18,765 nucleotides of DNA from Methylotenera sp. UBA6020 (GTDB lineage Bacteria > Pseudomonadota > Gammaproteobacteria > Burkholderiales > Methylophilaceae): assembly GCA_002429455.1 (NCBI GenBank), contig DIZU01000004.1, positions 1 through 18,765 of the forward strand, written 5' to 3'. This document shows positions 1 to 9,395 of this stretch, in pieces. Within the stretch, counting starts at the first letter, position 1. Each line of letters starts with the position of its first letter. The position numbers were made by a program, and so were the translations under genes. Under the pieces are notes generated by a model, which was not told where the DNA came from, ran no database searches, and saw only the letters and a program-made list of their open reading frames with translations.

Positions 1-53
1 CTGCTACTGTTTGGGTAGATAGTGACTCCTATACTGTCTGTATGGGTTTTTAA
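1..53 (+). CDS. C-terminal end of an unidentified upstream gene (partial)
   Basis: The third reading frame is open from the window edge and ends with TAA at 51-53, giving a tail that reads ATVWVDSDSYTVCMGF. The other two forward frames close within the first 22 bases. A rho-independent terminator follows 22 bases later, which fits the end of a transcription unit reading into the window. The 16 visible residues are too few to assign a family, and the frame choice rests only on it staying open longest and on the terminator spacing. Confidence 0.4.
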   Translation, partial: ATVWVDSDSYTVCMGF

Positions 54-75
54 TAAAAGTGTGTTTTACTAAAGG

Positions 76-96
76 CCCGCCAAGTGCGGGTTTTTT
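76..96 (+). terminator. Rho-independent terminator of the upstream gene
   Basis: A CCCGC / GCGGG stem with the 5-base loop CAAGT is followed at once by six T residues. It separates the unidentified upstream gene from the mla operon. Confidence 0.85.
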
Positions 97-142
97 ACAT
101 TGTTTCTTAATGTATTACTTAAGTGCAAAGTAATTTAACTGC

Positions 143-170
143 TTGCGTAGAAGACAAATTGTTTTAGAAT
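143..170 (+). promoter_or_regulatory. Candidate sigma70 promoter of the mla operon
   Basis: TAGAAT at 165-170 matches the -10 consensus at five of six positions and lies 16 bases after TTGCGT at 143-148, a weak -35 (three of six). It lies between the upstream terminator and mlaF, where a promoter is needed. The rest of the 168-base gap (54-221) shows nothing else recognisable. Confidence 0.35.
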
Positions 171-221
171 GATGGCTTAATAAAAAGTCTAACAAAAATT
201 GATGAAATTATCGCATTACTC

Positions 222-1067
222 ATGACCTCCAATATCGTAGAAATTGATAATCTTTCCTTTGGATATAAAGGACGCCTGCTACATAAAGGCATTAACATGG
301 TGTTCCCACGTGGTAAAGTCGTGGCTATTATGGGCGGTAGCGGTAGCGGTAAAACAACGCTGCTGCGCTTAATAGGTGGGCAGATTAAGCCCAATAAAGG
401 CGAAGTACGTGTAGATGATGAAGTGGTACACAAACAAAGCCGTGATGGAATTTACAAGCTACGTCGCAAAATGGGTATGTTGTTTCAGCAGGGCGCCTTG
501 TTTACTGATCTGTCGGTATTTGAAAATGTTGCGTTTCCAATGCGCGAGTTGACTGATTTACCCGAATCTATGATTAGAGATTTGGTGTTGATGAAGCTTA
601 ATGCGGTTGGCCTGCGCGGCGCTTATCAGTTGATGCCTACAGAGCTTTCTGGAGGCATGGCCAGACGGGTGGCTTTGGCACGTGCAGTAGCGCTAGACCC
701 TGATATCATCATGTACGATGAGCCCTTTGCAGGTTTAGATCCTATATCAATGGGCGTAATCTGCGATTTGATCCGTAGCCTTAATGACGCATTAGGTGCC
801 ACCTCTATCATTGTGTCGCATGATGTTAAAGAAACCTTTTTAATTGCAGATTATGTTTATTTTGTGGCAAATGGTGAGGTGGCAGCTGAGGGTACGCCGC
901 ATGATTTAATGCAATCTACACTGCCATTTGTGCATCAGTTTGTGCATGGCGAAAAAGATGGGCCGGTGCCATTTCATTATCCTGCTGCAAACTACCAATC
1001 TGAGCTGCTGCAACAAAAACAGTTGTTAAAAGCTAGCCAGTGCAAAAACATTGAAGTGAATAACTAA
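222..1067 (+). CDS. mlaF: MlaF, phospholipid ABC transporter ATPase
   Basis: ATP-binding subunit of the Mla (Ttg2) system, which moves phospholipids between the inner membrane and periplasmic carriers and maintains outer-membrane lipid asymmetry. The 281-residue protein has a complete ABC ATPase: Walker A GGSGSGKT at 38-45, Q-loop Q89-Q90, signature LSGGMARR at 142-149, Walker B IIMYDEP at 162-168 and the switch histidine H200. The FAGLDP stretch and the long charged C-terminal tail after residue 230 fit MlaF-type ATPases, whose tail contacts the partner ATPase. The ATG is the first in frame but has no clear Shine-Dalgarno sequence. The gene leads a five-gene cluster with mlaE 6 bases downstream. 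The family call is firm because the permease, MCE, carrier and STAS genes follow in canonical order. Confidence 0.95.
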   Translation: MTSNIVEIDNLSFGYKGRLLHKGINMVFPRGKVVAIMGGSGSGKTTLLRLIGGQIKPNKGEVRVDDEVVHKQSRDGIYKLRRKMGMLFQQGALFTDLSVFENVAFPMRELTDLPESMIRDLVLMKLNAVGLRGAYQLMPTELSGGMARRVALARAVALDPDIIMYDEPFAGLDPISMGVICDLIRSLNDALGATSIIVSHDVKETFLIADYVYFVANGEVAAEGTPHDLMQSTLPFVHQFVHGEKDGPVPFHYPAANYQSELLQQKQLLKASQCKNIEVNN

Positions 1068-1073
1068 AAATAA

Positions 1074-1880
1074 ATGATTAAATCAAAGCTATTGCTTAGT
1101 ATTACCAATATATTACGCGGCATCGGTAAGCGGATGATTGAGCGTATTTGGCGCTTAGGTGCAGGCGCTCGACTTTTTTTCTTGACGATTATTTACTCGG
1201 GAGAGAGTTTCCGACGATTCCATCTGACGTTGCGCGAGATTTACTTTACCGGTGTAATGTCGCTACTGATTATTATAGTGTCAGCATTTTTTGTAGGGAT
1301 GGTGCTTGCATTGCAAGGCTACAACACCTTGCAAAAGTATGGCTCATCTGAAGCGATTGGTGTTTTAGTGGCACTGTCGCTGGTGCGTGAATTAGGACCG
1401 GTTGTGACGGCGCTGCTGTTTGCGGGGCGGGCTGGTACAGCAATTACTGCTGAAATAGGTTTAATGAAGACAACTGAACAGTTGTCAGCTATGGAAATGA
1501 TGGCAGTAAACCCAATTGCTCGCGTGGTTGCACCACGTTTTTGGGCGGGCGTGATTTCCATGCCAATATTAGCTGCCTTATTTTCCATGGTGGGCATTTT
1601 AGGTGGCTATTTAGTAGCAGTGCCTTTAATCGGGGTAGATGACGGTGCATTTTGGTCACAAATGCAGGCAAATGTAGATGTGCGAGCAGACATCGTCAAT
1701 GGCGTGATTAAAAGTGTAGTGTTCGGAATTGCTTGCACTATGATTGCTTTATTCGAAGGATTTGACGCGCCACCAACGGCAGAGGGCGTGAGTCGCGCTA
1801 CAACACGTACGGTGGTGATTTCATCGCTGACGGTATTAGGGTTAGATTTTGTTTTAACGTCTTTCATGCTGGTTATATAG
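1074..1880 (+). CDS. mlaE: MlaE, phospholipid ABC transporter permease
   Basis: Inner-membrane permease of the Mla complex; it forms the lipid cavity above the MlaF dimer and below the MlaD ring. The 268 residues fit the MlaE family in length and show its landmarks: an N-terminal interface helix, several hydrophobic segments (roughly residues 60-85, 90-120, 150-185, 210-230 and 240-265), and the conserved core with VRELGPVVTALLFAGR and GTAITAEIG. The ATG is 6 bases after the mlaF stop, implying translational coupling. An in-frame ATG at 1134 (MIERIWRLG) would give a protein 20 residues shorter that also fits the family; the upstream start is kept because the operon spacing is tight, but this is not certain. 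Confidence 0.95.
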   Translation: MIKSKLLLSITNILRGIGKRMIERIWRLGAGARLFFLTIIYSGESFRRFHLTLREIYFTGVMSLLIIIVSAFFVGMVLALQGYNTLQKYGSSEAIGVLVALSLVRELGPVVTALLFAGRAGTAITAEIGLMKTTEQLSAMEMMAVNPIARVVAPRFWAGVISMPILAALFSMVGILGGYLVAVPLIGVDDGAFWSQMQANVDVRADIVNGVIKSVVFGIACTMIALFEGFDAPPTAEGVSRATTRTVVISSLTVLGLDFVLTSFMLVI

Positions 1881-1928
1881 CGCATGAGGGTGTGTAAATT
1901 AAGAACGTGCAAATTGAGGGGATGTTAA

Positions 1929-2483
1929 GTGGATAGAACAACAATAGATTTATGGGTAGGGATTTTTGTGGCATTGGGTGTTGCTGCTTTGTTAGGTCTT
2001 GCCATGAAAGTAGGAAATTTAACTTCAAGTAAAATCGGTGAAACTTATAGCGTTACCGCAGCCTTTGAAAATGTAGGCAGCTTAAAACCGCATGCGCCTG
2101 TGAAAAGTGCAGGCGTAGTAGTGGGCCGCGTAGATAATATTACGTTTGATGCCAGCACTTATGAAGCGATTGTGAATATTAAAATTGATAAGCGTTATGC
2201 TTTTCCTAAAGATACCTTTGCTAATATTTACACTGCTGGACTCCTAGGTGAGCAGTATGTGGGTCTAGAAGCTGGTGGCGATGTGGACACTTTGAAAAAC
2301 GGTGATAAAATCACACAAACGCAAGATGCGGTTGTACTAGAGAAAATGATTGGCCAATTTCTGTTTAGCAAGGCTTCTGAGGCTAAGGCTGACATTAAAG
2401 ACACTGAACCTAAAGCTAAAGCGGCATCTGCAAGTAAGTCTGCGAATGTTAAGTCAACGGAATTGGGTGATGCACCGTTCTAA
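1929..2483 (+). CDS. mlaD: MlaD, MCE-domain lipid-binding protein
   Basis: Membrane-anchored subunit whose MCE domains form a hexameric ring passing phospholipids between MlaE and the periplasmic carrier MlaC. The protein (184 residues) has one N-terminal transmembrane helix (about 8-26) and one MCE domain (about 38-117) containing VKSAGVVVGRV and GLLGEQYVGLEAGG, the typical MCE core and pore-loop region. A low-complexity Lys/Ala/Ser tail follows (about 147-180). The start is GTG with a good GAGGGG Shine-Dalgarno sequence eight to ten bases upstream; MDRTTIDLWVG is the usual family N-terminus. The gene follows mlaE after 48 bases. Confidence 0.95.
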   Translation: MDRTTIDLWVGIFVALGVAALLGLAMKVGNLTSSKIGETYSVTAAFENVGSLKPHAPVKSAGVVVGRVDNITFDASTYEAIVNIKIDKRYAFPKDTFANIYTAGLLGEQYVGLEAGGDVDTLKNGDKITQTQDAVVLEKMIGQFLFSKASEAKADIKDTEPKAKAASASKSANVKSTELGDAPF

Positions 2484-2494
2484 GAGTGGTGCGT

Positions 2495-2500
2495 TATAAT
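2495..2500 (+). promoter_or_regulatory. Perfect -10 hexamer before mlaC (possible internal promoter)
   Basis: A consensus TATAAT lies in the 73-base mlaD-mlaC gap. The best -35 at 17-18 bases upstream (TGCACC, 2471-2476) is poor, so an internal promoter is only possible, not shown. Confidence 0.25.
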
Positions 2501-2556
2501 GTGATTAACAAACAAGTATGCAACCTCTACCATTAAGTAATCAATAAAGGGTTTCA

Positions 2557-3192
2557 ATGAAGTCATTTTTAAAGTTTTTAGTTAGTGCTAGTTTGCTTAC
2601 AAGTTCGCTCGCATTTTTTGGTGCTGCAAATGCAGAAACAACACCTGACGCACTTGTGAAGCAAACTGCGGATGAAGTATTGACGATCATCAAAAATGAT
2701 AAAGAGATACAAGCAGGCAATCAACAGCAATTATTTGCCGTAGTTGAAGCAAAGATCTTACCTAATTTTGATTTTGATCGTGTATGCCGTATGGTGCTTG
2801 GTAAGAATTGGAAAGCTGCAACACCTGAACAGCAAGCTGCTTTCCAGAAGGAGTTTCGTAGCCTATTGTTGCGTACTTACGCTACCGCACTCGGTAAATA
2901 TAAAGACCAAGTCATTGAATATAAGCCTTTACGTGCAGAACCCGATGCAAAAAATGTAAGTGTGAAAACGCAGGTTTTACAGCCGGGTGGTCAGCCTGTT
3001 GCGGTTGATTACAGCCTTGTTAAAGCTGAAAATGGCTGGAAAGTGTATGATATTGTGATTGAAAGTGTCAGTTTGGTGACTAATTATCGTAGTCAGTTTA
3101 GCAATGAGATTCGCCAAAATGGTTTAGATAGTTTGAATAAAAAACTGGCAGAGAAAAACAAAGCAGCCGGGTTAACTTCAGCAAAATCCTAA
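2557..3192 (+). CDS. mlaC: MlaC, periplasmic phospholipid carrier
   Basis: Soluble periplasmic shuttle (Ttg2D / toluene-tolerance family) carrying phospholipid between the outer-membrane MlaA complex and MlaFEDB. The 211-residue protein starts with a Sec signal peptide: basic K2 and K6, a hydrophobic core to about residue 21, and a likely cleavage after A24-N25-A26 before E27. The mature part shows the family blocks FDRVCRMVLGKNWK, the Gln-rich TPEQQAAFQKEFRSLL, and VDYSLVKAENGWKVYDIVIE near the lipid pocket. An AAAGGG Shine-Dalgarno sequence lies just before the ATG. Length and fold blocks match the family fully. Confidence 0.95.
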   Translation: MKSFLKFLVSASLLTSSLAFFGAANAETTPDALVKQTADEVLTIIKNDKEIQAGNQQQLFAVVEAKILPNFDFDRVCRMVLGKNWKAATPEQQAAFQKEFRSLLLRTYATALGKYKDQVIEYKPLRAEPDAKNVSVKTQVLQPGGQPVAVDYSLVKAENGWKVYDIVIESVSLVTNYRSQFSNEIRQNGLDSLNKKLAEKNKAAGLTSAKS

Positions 3193-3239
3193 GATAAATT
3201 GAATCCTAACTAATTTATAGTTGAAGTAAATCGATCAAT

Positions 3240-3533
3240 ATGACTAATATCACCCAGCAAGCAAATGAATGGCGTGTTTCAGGCGATGTGTTGATGGATA
3301 ACGCCAACGCGATTTTGAGTCAAAGTAATGCATTTTTAATGGACGATGCAATTAAAATTGATTTTTCAGAGGTTACCGATGTAGATACTGCGGCACTCAG
3401 TTTGATTATGGAATGGAAGCGCCGTGCCATTGCGTCGAGTTGTAACGTGACCTTTACTAATTTGCCCGCAAATTTAACCAGTTTAGCGATGCTATATGGC
3501 GTGACAGATTTTATTCCAATAAGTACAAGCTAA
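3240..3533 (+). CDS. mlaB: MlaB, STAS-domain subunit of the Mla transporter
   Basis: Small cytoplasmic STAS-domain protein that binds MlaF and supports transporter assembly and activity. At 97 residues it is one STAS domain, with the strand-helix motif IDFSEVTDVDTAALSLIMEW at about 40-59; T50 sits at the conserved Ser/Thr position also occupied by Thr in the E. coli protein. It has no membrane segment. No clear Shine-Dalgarno sequence precedes the ATG; the 47-base spacing from mlaC and position as last gene before a strong terminator support it as the final gene of the mla operon. Confidence 0.9.
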   Translation: MTNITQQANEWRVSGDVLMDNANAILSQSNAFLMDDAIKIDFSEVTDVDTAALSLIMEWKRRAIASSCNVTFTNLPANLTSLAMLYGVTDFIPISTS

Positions 3534-3604
3534 TTATTGGCATTTACGTATAGTTAATAGCTATTGTTTTTTGTGAAATTATCACCAAATATTAATCAAT
3601 TCTG

Positions 3605-3636
3605 ACGGCTTGTTCATGAACAAGCCGTATTTTTTT
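3605..3636 (+). terminator. Rho-independent terminator of the mla operon
   Basis: Positions 3605-3628 form a perfect 24-bp palindrome with arms ACGGCTTGTTCA and TGAACAAGCCGT, followed by A and seven T residues (3630-3636). In RNA this folds as a long stem with a few central bases looped out. It separates mlaB from the exporter genes. Confidence 0.9.
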
Positions 3637-3682
3637 GAACGTACAGTTTCAACAATCCGATAAATAAACATGAAAGTCACAT

Positions 3683-4591
3683 TTGAGTCAGCCTGCAATT
3701 AAAGTTAATGGCGTACATAAGAGTTTCGGTAGCCTGCATGCGCTTAATGGAATTGATTTAACGATTGAGCAGGGGGAGTTTTTTGCCCTGCTTGGCCCTA
3801 ATGGTGCGGGTAAATCTACCTTAATCAGTATTCTTGCGGGTTTGATCAAGCCTAGTGCAGGCAATATTTCCGTGATGGGTTTTGATGTGGTGAATCAGTA
3901 CCAGCAAGCTCGACAGTTATTAGGTGTTGTGCCGCAAGAGCTTGTGTTTGACCCATTTTTTAATGTACGTGAGATGTTACGGTTCCAAGCGGGATATTTT
4001 GGGCGTGGTCGTGAAAACGATGCATGGGTTGATGAAATCCTTGAAGGACTTGGCCTTGCTGATAAGGCGCATACTAATATGCGCAAACTTTCGGGTGGCA
4101 TGAAGCGACGCGCACTCATCGCCCAAGCTTTGGCGCATAAACCGCCGGTGATTGTACTAGATGAGCCGACTGCAGGGGTGGATGTGGAGTTGCGGCAAAT
4201 GTTGTGGGAGTTTATTAAAAAGCTTAATCGAGATGGCCACACCATTATTTTAACCACGCATTACCTAGAGGAAGCGGAAGCCTTGTGTAGTCGTGTGGGT
4301 ATGATGAAGCAAGGTGAAATTGTTGCATTAGACAGCACAGTCAGTTTGCTGAATAAATTTGCAGGTAAGAACTTGCGTTTAACCTTAGGTGACGTGGCTT
4401 TGCCTGTCACCATACAGTCTTTGGTCCGTAATCAGGAGCAAGGAGTTTTCACCTTTGCTTTGAGCGACATGGCGCAAATTGAATTTGTATTATCAGTCTT
4501 ACGTACAGCCAATATCAAAGTGATTGATATGCAATTGAGTGAAGCGGATTTAGAGGATGTTTTTTTGTCCTTAGTCGGAAAATCATCATGA
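3683..4591 (+). CDS. ABC-2 type exporter ATPase, YadG-like
   Basis: ATP-binding subunit of an ABC-2 exporter of the YadG/CcmA class; the substrate is not known. The 302-residue protein has Walker A GPNGAGKS at 38-45, Q-loop Q85, signature LSGGMKRR at 136-143, Walker B VIVLDEP at 156-162, the TAGVD D-loop, and the H-loop TTHYLEEAE with H193. A C-terminal domain of about 80 residues ends in the ADLEDVFLSLVG motif usual for this class. The chosen start is TTG; the nearby ATG at 3670 is in another frame and closes quickly, and no other in-frame start lies upstream of the conserved N-terminus. The stop overlaps the permease start by 4 bases. It has its own unit after the mla terminator, though I see no convincing promoter in 3637-3682. 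Confidence 0.9.
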   Translation: MSQPAIKVNGVHKSFGSLHALNGIDLTIEQGEFFALLGPNGAGKSTLISILAGLIKPSAGNISVMGFDVVNQYQQARQLLGVVPQELVFDPFFNVREMLRFQAGYFGRGRENDAWVDEILEGLGLADKAHTNMRKLSGGMKRRALIAQALAHKPPVIVLDEPTAGVDVELRQMLWEFIKKLNRDGHTIILTTHYLEEAEALCSRVGMMKQGEIVALDSTVSLLNKFAGKNLRLTLGDVALPVTIQSLVRNQEQGVFTFALSDMAQIEFVLSVLRTANIKVIDMQLSEADLEDVFLSLVGKSS

Positions 4592-5388
4592 CCAGTCCAA
4601 AAACTACTAGCCAAGCAAGCTTAAACGCAACGTTTAGAGGGCCTTGGACATTACTTAAAAAAGAGTTGTTACGTTTTTGGCGGGTAGCATTTCAAACAGT
4701 AGCAGCGCCGGTAATTACAGCTTTGTTATATCTGCTGATTTTTTCACATGTGCTTGAAGGACATGTGCAGGTATATGACGGCGTACCCTACACGGCATTT
4801 TTGATTCCGGGCCTCATTATGATGTCGGTATTACAAAACGCTTTTGCTAACAGTTCGTCTAGCCTTATCCAGTCAAAAGTGATGGGCAATATTGTATTTA
4901 TATTATTAACACCACTCACGCATTTACAGTTTTTTGTTGCATTTTTATTTGCGGCAATTATTCGTGGCTTAGTGGTTGGCCTATGTATTTATTTAGTGGC
5001 CATGTGGTTTATTGATTTGACCATTGTTCATCCTTGGCTGATATTTGCTTTTGCCTTGTTGGGTAGTGCTTTATTGGGTACGTTTGGAATTATTGCAGGT
5101 ATATGGGCTGATCGGTTTGATCAGATGGCAGCATTTCAAAACTTTATCATTATGCCCTTGTCATTTTTATCCGGCGTGTTTTATTCCATCCATTCATTAC
5201 CGCCTTTTTGGCAAAAGGTATCGCAACTCAATCCATTCTTCTACATGATTGATGGTTTTAGATATGGTTTTTTTGGTAAGGGTGACGTGTCACCGTTAAT
5301 CAGCTTGTCTATCGTAGGCGCATCATTCTTAGTGTTAGCATGGATTACCCTAAAAATGTTAAAATCTGGCTATAAATTAAGGGCATAA
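4588..5388 (+). CDS. ABC-2 type exporter permease, YadH-like
   Basis: Integral membrane partner of the preceding ATPase. The 266-residue protein starts with an amphipathic region (LLKKELLRFWRV), then about six hydrophobic segments between residues 30 and 262. It carries the ABC-2 signature region around NFIIMPLSFLSGVFYSIHSLPPFW and QLNPFFYMIDGFRYGF. Length and motifs match YadH-type permeases. The ATGA overlap with the ATPase gene indicates translational coupling. Transported substrate cannot be deduced; conserved linkage with mla and murA in Betaproteobacteria hints at the envelope, but this is inference. Confidence 0.9.
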   Translation: MTSPKTTSQASLNATFRGPWTLLKKELLRFWRVAFQTVAAPVITALLYLLIFSHVLEGHVQVYDGVPYTAFLIPGLIMMSVLQNAFANSSSSLIQSKVMGNIVFILLTPLTHLQFFVAFLFAAIIRGLVVGLCIYLVAMWFIDLTIVHPWLIFAFALLGSALLGTFGIIAGIWADRFDQMAAFQNFIIMPLSFLSGVFYSIHSLPPFWQKVSQLNPFFYMIDGFRYGFFGKGDVSPLISLSIVGASFLVLAWITLKMLKSGYKLRA

Positions 5389-5438
5389 GATTAAAAGGCC
5401 TGCAACTCATAGGCTTTAGTCTAAAAGGTGAAAATTAA

Positions 5439-5681
5439 GTGTTAAGTGCGCAACAGTTAGAAACATACATTACGCAAAATTTAGCTTGCGAATACATCAA
5501 GGTTTTGGGTGATGATGGCACGCATTTTGAAGCGGTTATCGTGAGTCCTGCGTTTTCCGGTAAAAATATGGTGCAACAGCACCAGCTGGTTTATGCCGCT
5601 TTGGGCGATAGAATGCGCGAAGAAATTCATGCGCTGTCGATGAAAACCTATACACCTGAGCAATGGCTACTTAGAAACTAG
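5439..5681 (+). CDS. ibaG: BolA-family protein, IbaG-like
   Basis: Small cytosolic BolA/IbaG-type protein (80 residues). The family pairs with CGFS monothiol glutaredoxins through a shared [2Fe-2S] cluster and takes part in Fe-S or iron homeostasis. The core [20 protein letters not shown] and [27 protein letters not shown] is typical, with the likely cluster-ligand histidine H48. The start is GTG with a strong AAAAGGTG ribosome-binding region (5423-5430). The next gene is Grx4, matching the functional pairing, and the BolA-murA neighbourhood recalls ibaG-murA in Enterobacteria. IbaG rather than BolA is preferred from length and the SPAF.GK motif. Confidence 0.88.
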   Translation: MLSAQQLETYITQNLACEYIKVLGDDGTHFEAVIVSPAFSGKNMVQQHQLVYAALGDRMREEIHALSMKTYTPEQWLLRN

Positions 5682-5743
5682 AACGAATTAAACGCAAAGT
5701 AAATACCCAATAAAAGTTAAATACGAAGTAATGGAGATACATA

Positions 5744-6070
5744 ATGGATGCACAATCACAAATTAAAGAAATCGTCACCAATAACCCTGTCGTACTTTTC
5801 ATGAAAGGCAGCCCGAAATTTCCACAATGTGGATTTTCCAATCTGGCGACACAAATCCTGGATGCATGCAATGCGCAATATTTTGCTGTGGATGTACTTG
5901 CCGACCAAGCGGTTCGTGAAGGTATCAAGGTTTACGCAAACTGGCCAACTATTCCGCAGCTTTACATCAATGGCGAATTTGTGGGTGGCTCAGATATTAT
6001 GCGTGCCATGTACGAGAGTGGTGAGCTACAAACTTTACTAAATGCAGTTAATCCAAAGTCGGTTAAATAG
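5744..6070 (+). CDS. grxD: Monothiol glutaredoxin Grx4 (CGFS type)
   Basis: Cytosolic monothiol glutaredoxin that holds a glutathione-ligated [2Fe-2S] cluster and delivers or exchanges Fe-S units, often with BolA proteins. The 108-residue thioredoxin-fold protein has the CGFS active site at C29-S32 within KFPQCGFSN, K21 for glutathione binding, and the WPTIPQLYINGEFVGGSDI block with cis-Pro and GGSD. A GGAG Shine-Dalgarno sequence precedes the ATG by about 8 bases. The stop codon abuts the murA start without any gap. Confidence 0.95.
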   Translation: MDAQSQIKEIVTNNPVVLFMKGSPKFPQCGFSNLATQILDACNAQYFAVDVLADQAVREGIKVYANWPTIPQLYINGEFVGGSDIMRAMYESGELQTLLNAVNPKSVK

Positions 6071-7348
<1,278 letters not shown>

Positions 7349-7390
7349 TTGAATGTACACATTAAACAATGCTTTTGATGCGACGCGCGT

Positions 7391-8041
7391 ATGATTACGA
7401 TTGCACTCTCAAAAGGTAGAATTTTTGAAGAAACTACGCCATTGCTGGCGGCGGCTGGTATTCATGCGCTGGAAGACCCCGAATCTTCACGCAAGCTTAT
7501 TTTGGCGACAAATCGTGAAGATGTACGTTTGATTATCGTCCGTGCGAGTGATGTGCCAACCTATGTGCAATATGGCGCAGCAGATTTAGGCATTGCCGGT
7601 AAGGATGTGCTGGATGAGCATGGCGGTGAAGGCTTGTATCAGCCGATTGATTTACAGATTGCCAAATGCAAAATGATGGTCGCGGTACGTGAAGATTTTG
7701 ATTATTTTGCCTCGATTCGCAGCGGCGCCCGCTTAAAAGTGGTAACCAAATACGTAAAAACAGCGCGTGAGCACTTTGCGGCTAAGGGTATGCATGTCGA
7801 TTTAATCAAGCTGTATGGTTCGATGGAGTTAGGACCGTTGGTGGGATTGGCTGATGTGATTGTGGACTTGGTTAGTACTGGTGGTACATTACGTGCCAAT
7901 AACCTCAAAGCAGTAGAGGAGGTGGGAGATATCAGCTCGCGCTTAGTGGTGAATCAGGCCTCGCTCAAGCTCAATAGAACAAAACTGCAACCTATTATGG
8001 ATGCGTTTTTAACTGCAATTGCGAATAAACAATCAATTTAA
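7391..8041 (+). CDS. hisG: HisG, ATP phosphoribosyltransferase (short form)
   Basis: Catalyses the first step of histidine synthesis, ATP + PRPP to phosphoribosyl-ATP. At 216 residues it is the short form, lacking the C-terminal regulatory ACT-like domain; this form works as a hetero-octamer with HisZ. The sequence has [19 protein letters not shown] at the start, [19 protein letters not shown], and the PRPP-binding loop [13 protein letters not shown] at 155-167. HisZ is not in the window; in Betaproteobacteria it commonly lies elsewhere. The gene begins 42 bases after murA with no strong Shine-Dalgarno sequence and leads hisG-hisD-hisC. Feedback control by histidine would have to come through HisZ. 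Confidence 0.96.
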   Translation: MITIALSKGRIFEETTPLLAAAGIHALEDPESSRKLILATNREDVRLIIVRASDVPTYVQYGAADLGIAGKDVLDEHGGEGLYQPIDLQIAKCKMMVAVREDFDYFASIRSGARLKVVTKYVKTAREHFAAKGMHVDLIKLYGSMELGPLVGLADVIVDLVSTGGTLRANNLKAVEEVGDISSRLVVNQASLKLNRTKLQPIMDAFLTAIANKQSI

Positions 8042-8074
8042 GTCACTAGACTTTAAGTACATGGGTTCAAGCAT

Positions 8075-9391
8075 ATGGGTTTAAATATTAAGGTTAGACG
8101 TTTTTCTACCACAGACATAGACTTTGATGACAAGCTGAAGGCGTTACTTGCATTTGAAACCGCGCAAGACGACAGCGTAGATGAGGTCGTGGCAAATATT
8201 CTTAAAGACGTCAAAAAACGTGGCGATGCTGCCGTATTGGAATATACAAGCCGCTTCGATCATACCAGCGCGACTAATTTAGCCGAACTCGAAATTAGCA
8301 AAGCTAAACTCATGGCTGCATTAAATGGCTTGCCAGCCAATCAACGTGAGGCTTTGCACGCTGCTGCAGACCGTGTGCGCAGCTATCACGAGAAGCAGTT
8401 GACGGCATCTTGGAGCTATACCGAAGCTGACGGAACATTGCTGGGCCAGCAAGTAACTTCACTAGACCGTGTTGGATTGTATGTGCCTGGCGGCAAGGCC
8501 GCTTACCCATCATCTGTTTTAATGAATGCTATTCCAGCTAAAGTGGCGGGTGTGCATGAGTTGATAATGGTCGTACCTACACCAAACGGTGAAAGAAATC
8601 AGTTGGTACTTGCCGCAGCTGCCATTGCAGGGGTGGATCGTGTATTTTGCATCGGTGGTGCGCAGGCAGTGGGCGCCTTGGCCTATGGTACTGAAACAGT
8701 GCCGCAAGTTGATAAAATTGTCGGTCCTGGTAACGCCTATGTAGCCGCAGCTAAACGTCGGGTGTTCGGTGTGGTAGGTATAGATATGGTGGCAGGGCCA
8801 TCGGAGATTCTGGTAATTTGTGACGGTAAAACCAATCCGGATTGGGTGGCGATGGATTTGTTTTCTCAGGCAGAGCATGATGAATTGGCTCAGGCTATTT
8901 TGCTGTGTCCGGACGCTGGCTTTTTAGATAAAGTGAATGCGAGTATTCAGAAGTTAGTAGAAGAAATGCCGCGTAAAGACATCATTACGACTTCATTATC
9001 TGACCGTGGTGCGCTGATTCTCGTGCGTAATTTAGATGAGGCTGCTGAGATTAGTAACTATATTGCGCCTGAGCACTTAGAACTTTCAATAGATGATCCG
9101 CTAGCTTTCAGTAAAAAAATCAAACATGCAGGCGCCATTTTTATGGGGCGCGATACCTGTGAGGCTTTGGGTGATTATTGTGCAGGGCCAAATCACGTAT
9201 TACCAACTTCCCGCACAGCAAGGTTCTCGTCACCGCTAGGAGTGTACGATTTCCAAAAACGCTCGAGTTTGATTATGGTTTCGTCAGAAGGCGCGCAGGT
9301 ATTAGGCAAGGTTGCGGCGACACTGGCTTATGGTGAGGGCTTGCAAGCCCACGCACGTAGTGCCGAATATCGTTTGAAAAGCACCGTTTGA
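8075..9391 (+). CDS. hisD: HisD, histidinol dehydrogenase
   Basis: Zn-dependent enzyme of the last two oxidations, L-histidinol to L-histidine with two NAD+. The 438 residues match the family length. Visible blocks include [52 protein letters not shown] at 263-269 (Q265 and H268 are metal-site residues in the family), APEHLEL with E333 and H334 (the catalytic Glu-His pair), and the C-terminal [20 protein letters not shown]. It follows hisG after 33 bases and precedes hisC by 4 bases. Confidence 0.97.
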   Translation: MGLNIKVRRFSTTDIDFDDKLKALLAFETAQDDSVDEVVANILKDVKKRGDAAVLEYTSRFDHTSATNLAELEISKAKLMAALNGLPANQREALHAAADRVRSYHEKQLTASWSYTEADGTLLGQQVTSLDRVGLYVPGGKAAYPSSVLMNAIPAKVAGVHELIMVVPTPNGERNQLVLAAAAIAGVDRVFCIGGAQAVGALAYGTETVPQVDKIVGPGNAYVAAAKRRVFGVVGIDMVAGPSEILVICDGKTNPDWVAMDLFSQAEHDELAQAILLCPDAGFLDKVNASIQKLVEEMPRKDIITTSLSDRGALILVRNLDEAAEISNYIAPEHLELSIDDPLAFSKKIKHAGAIFMGRDTCEALGDYCAGPNHVLPTSRTARFSSPLGVYDFQKRSSLIMVSSEGAQVLGKVAATLAYGEGLQAHARSAEYRLKSTV

Positions 9392-9395
9392 AAAA

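Noticed and set aside
2472..2492. GCACC / GGTGC hairpin across the mlaD stop
   Set aside because: Only five pairs with an 11-base loop and no T-run; probably chance.
3895..4257. 120-residue minus-strand frame opposite the exporter ATPase
   Set aside because: Shadow of a conserved ABC ATPase gene; no start context or domain.
5394..5424. Imperfect AAAGGCCT / AGGCTTT hairpin between the exporter permease and the bolA-type gene
   Set aside because: It has a bulge and no T-run, and it ends at the bolA ribosome-binding region, so I do not call it a terminator.
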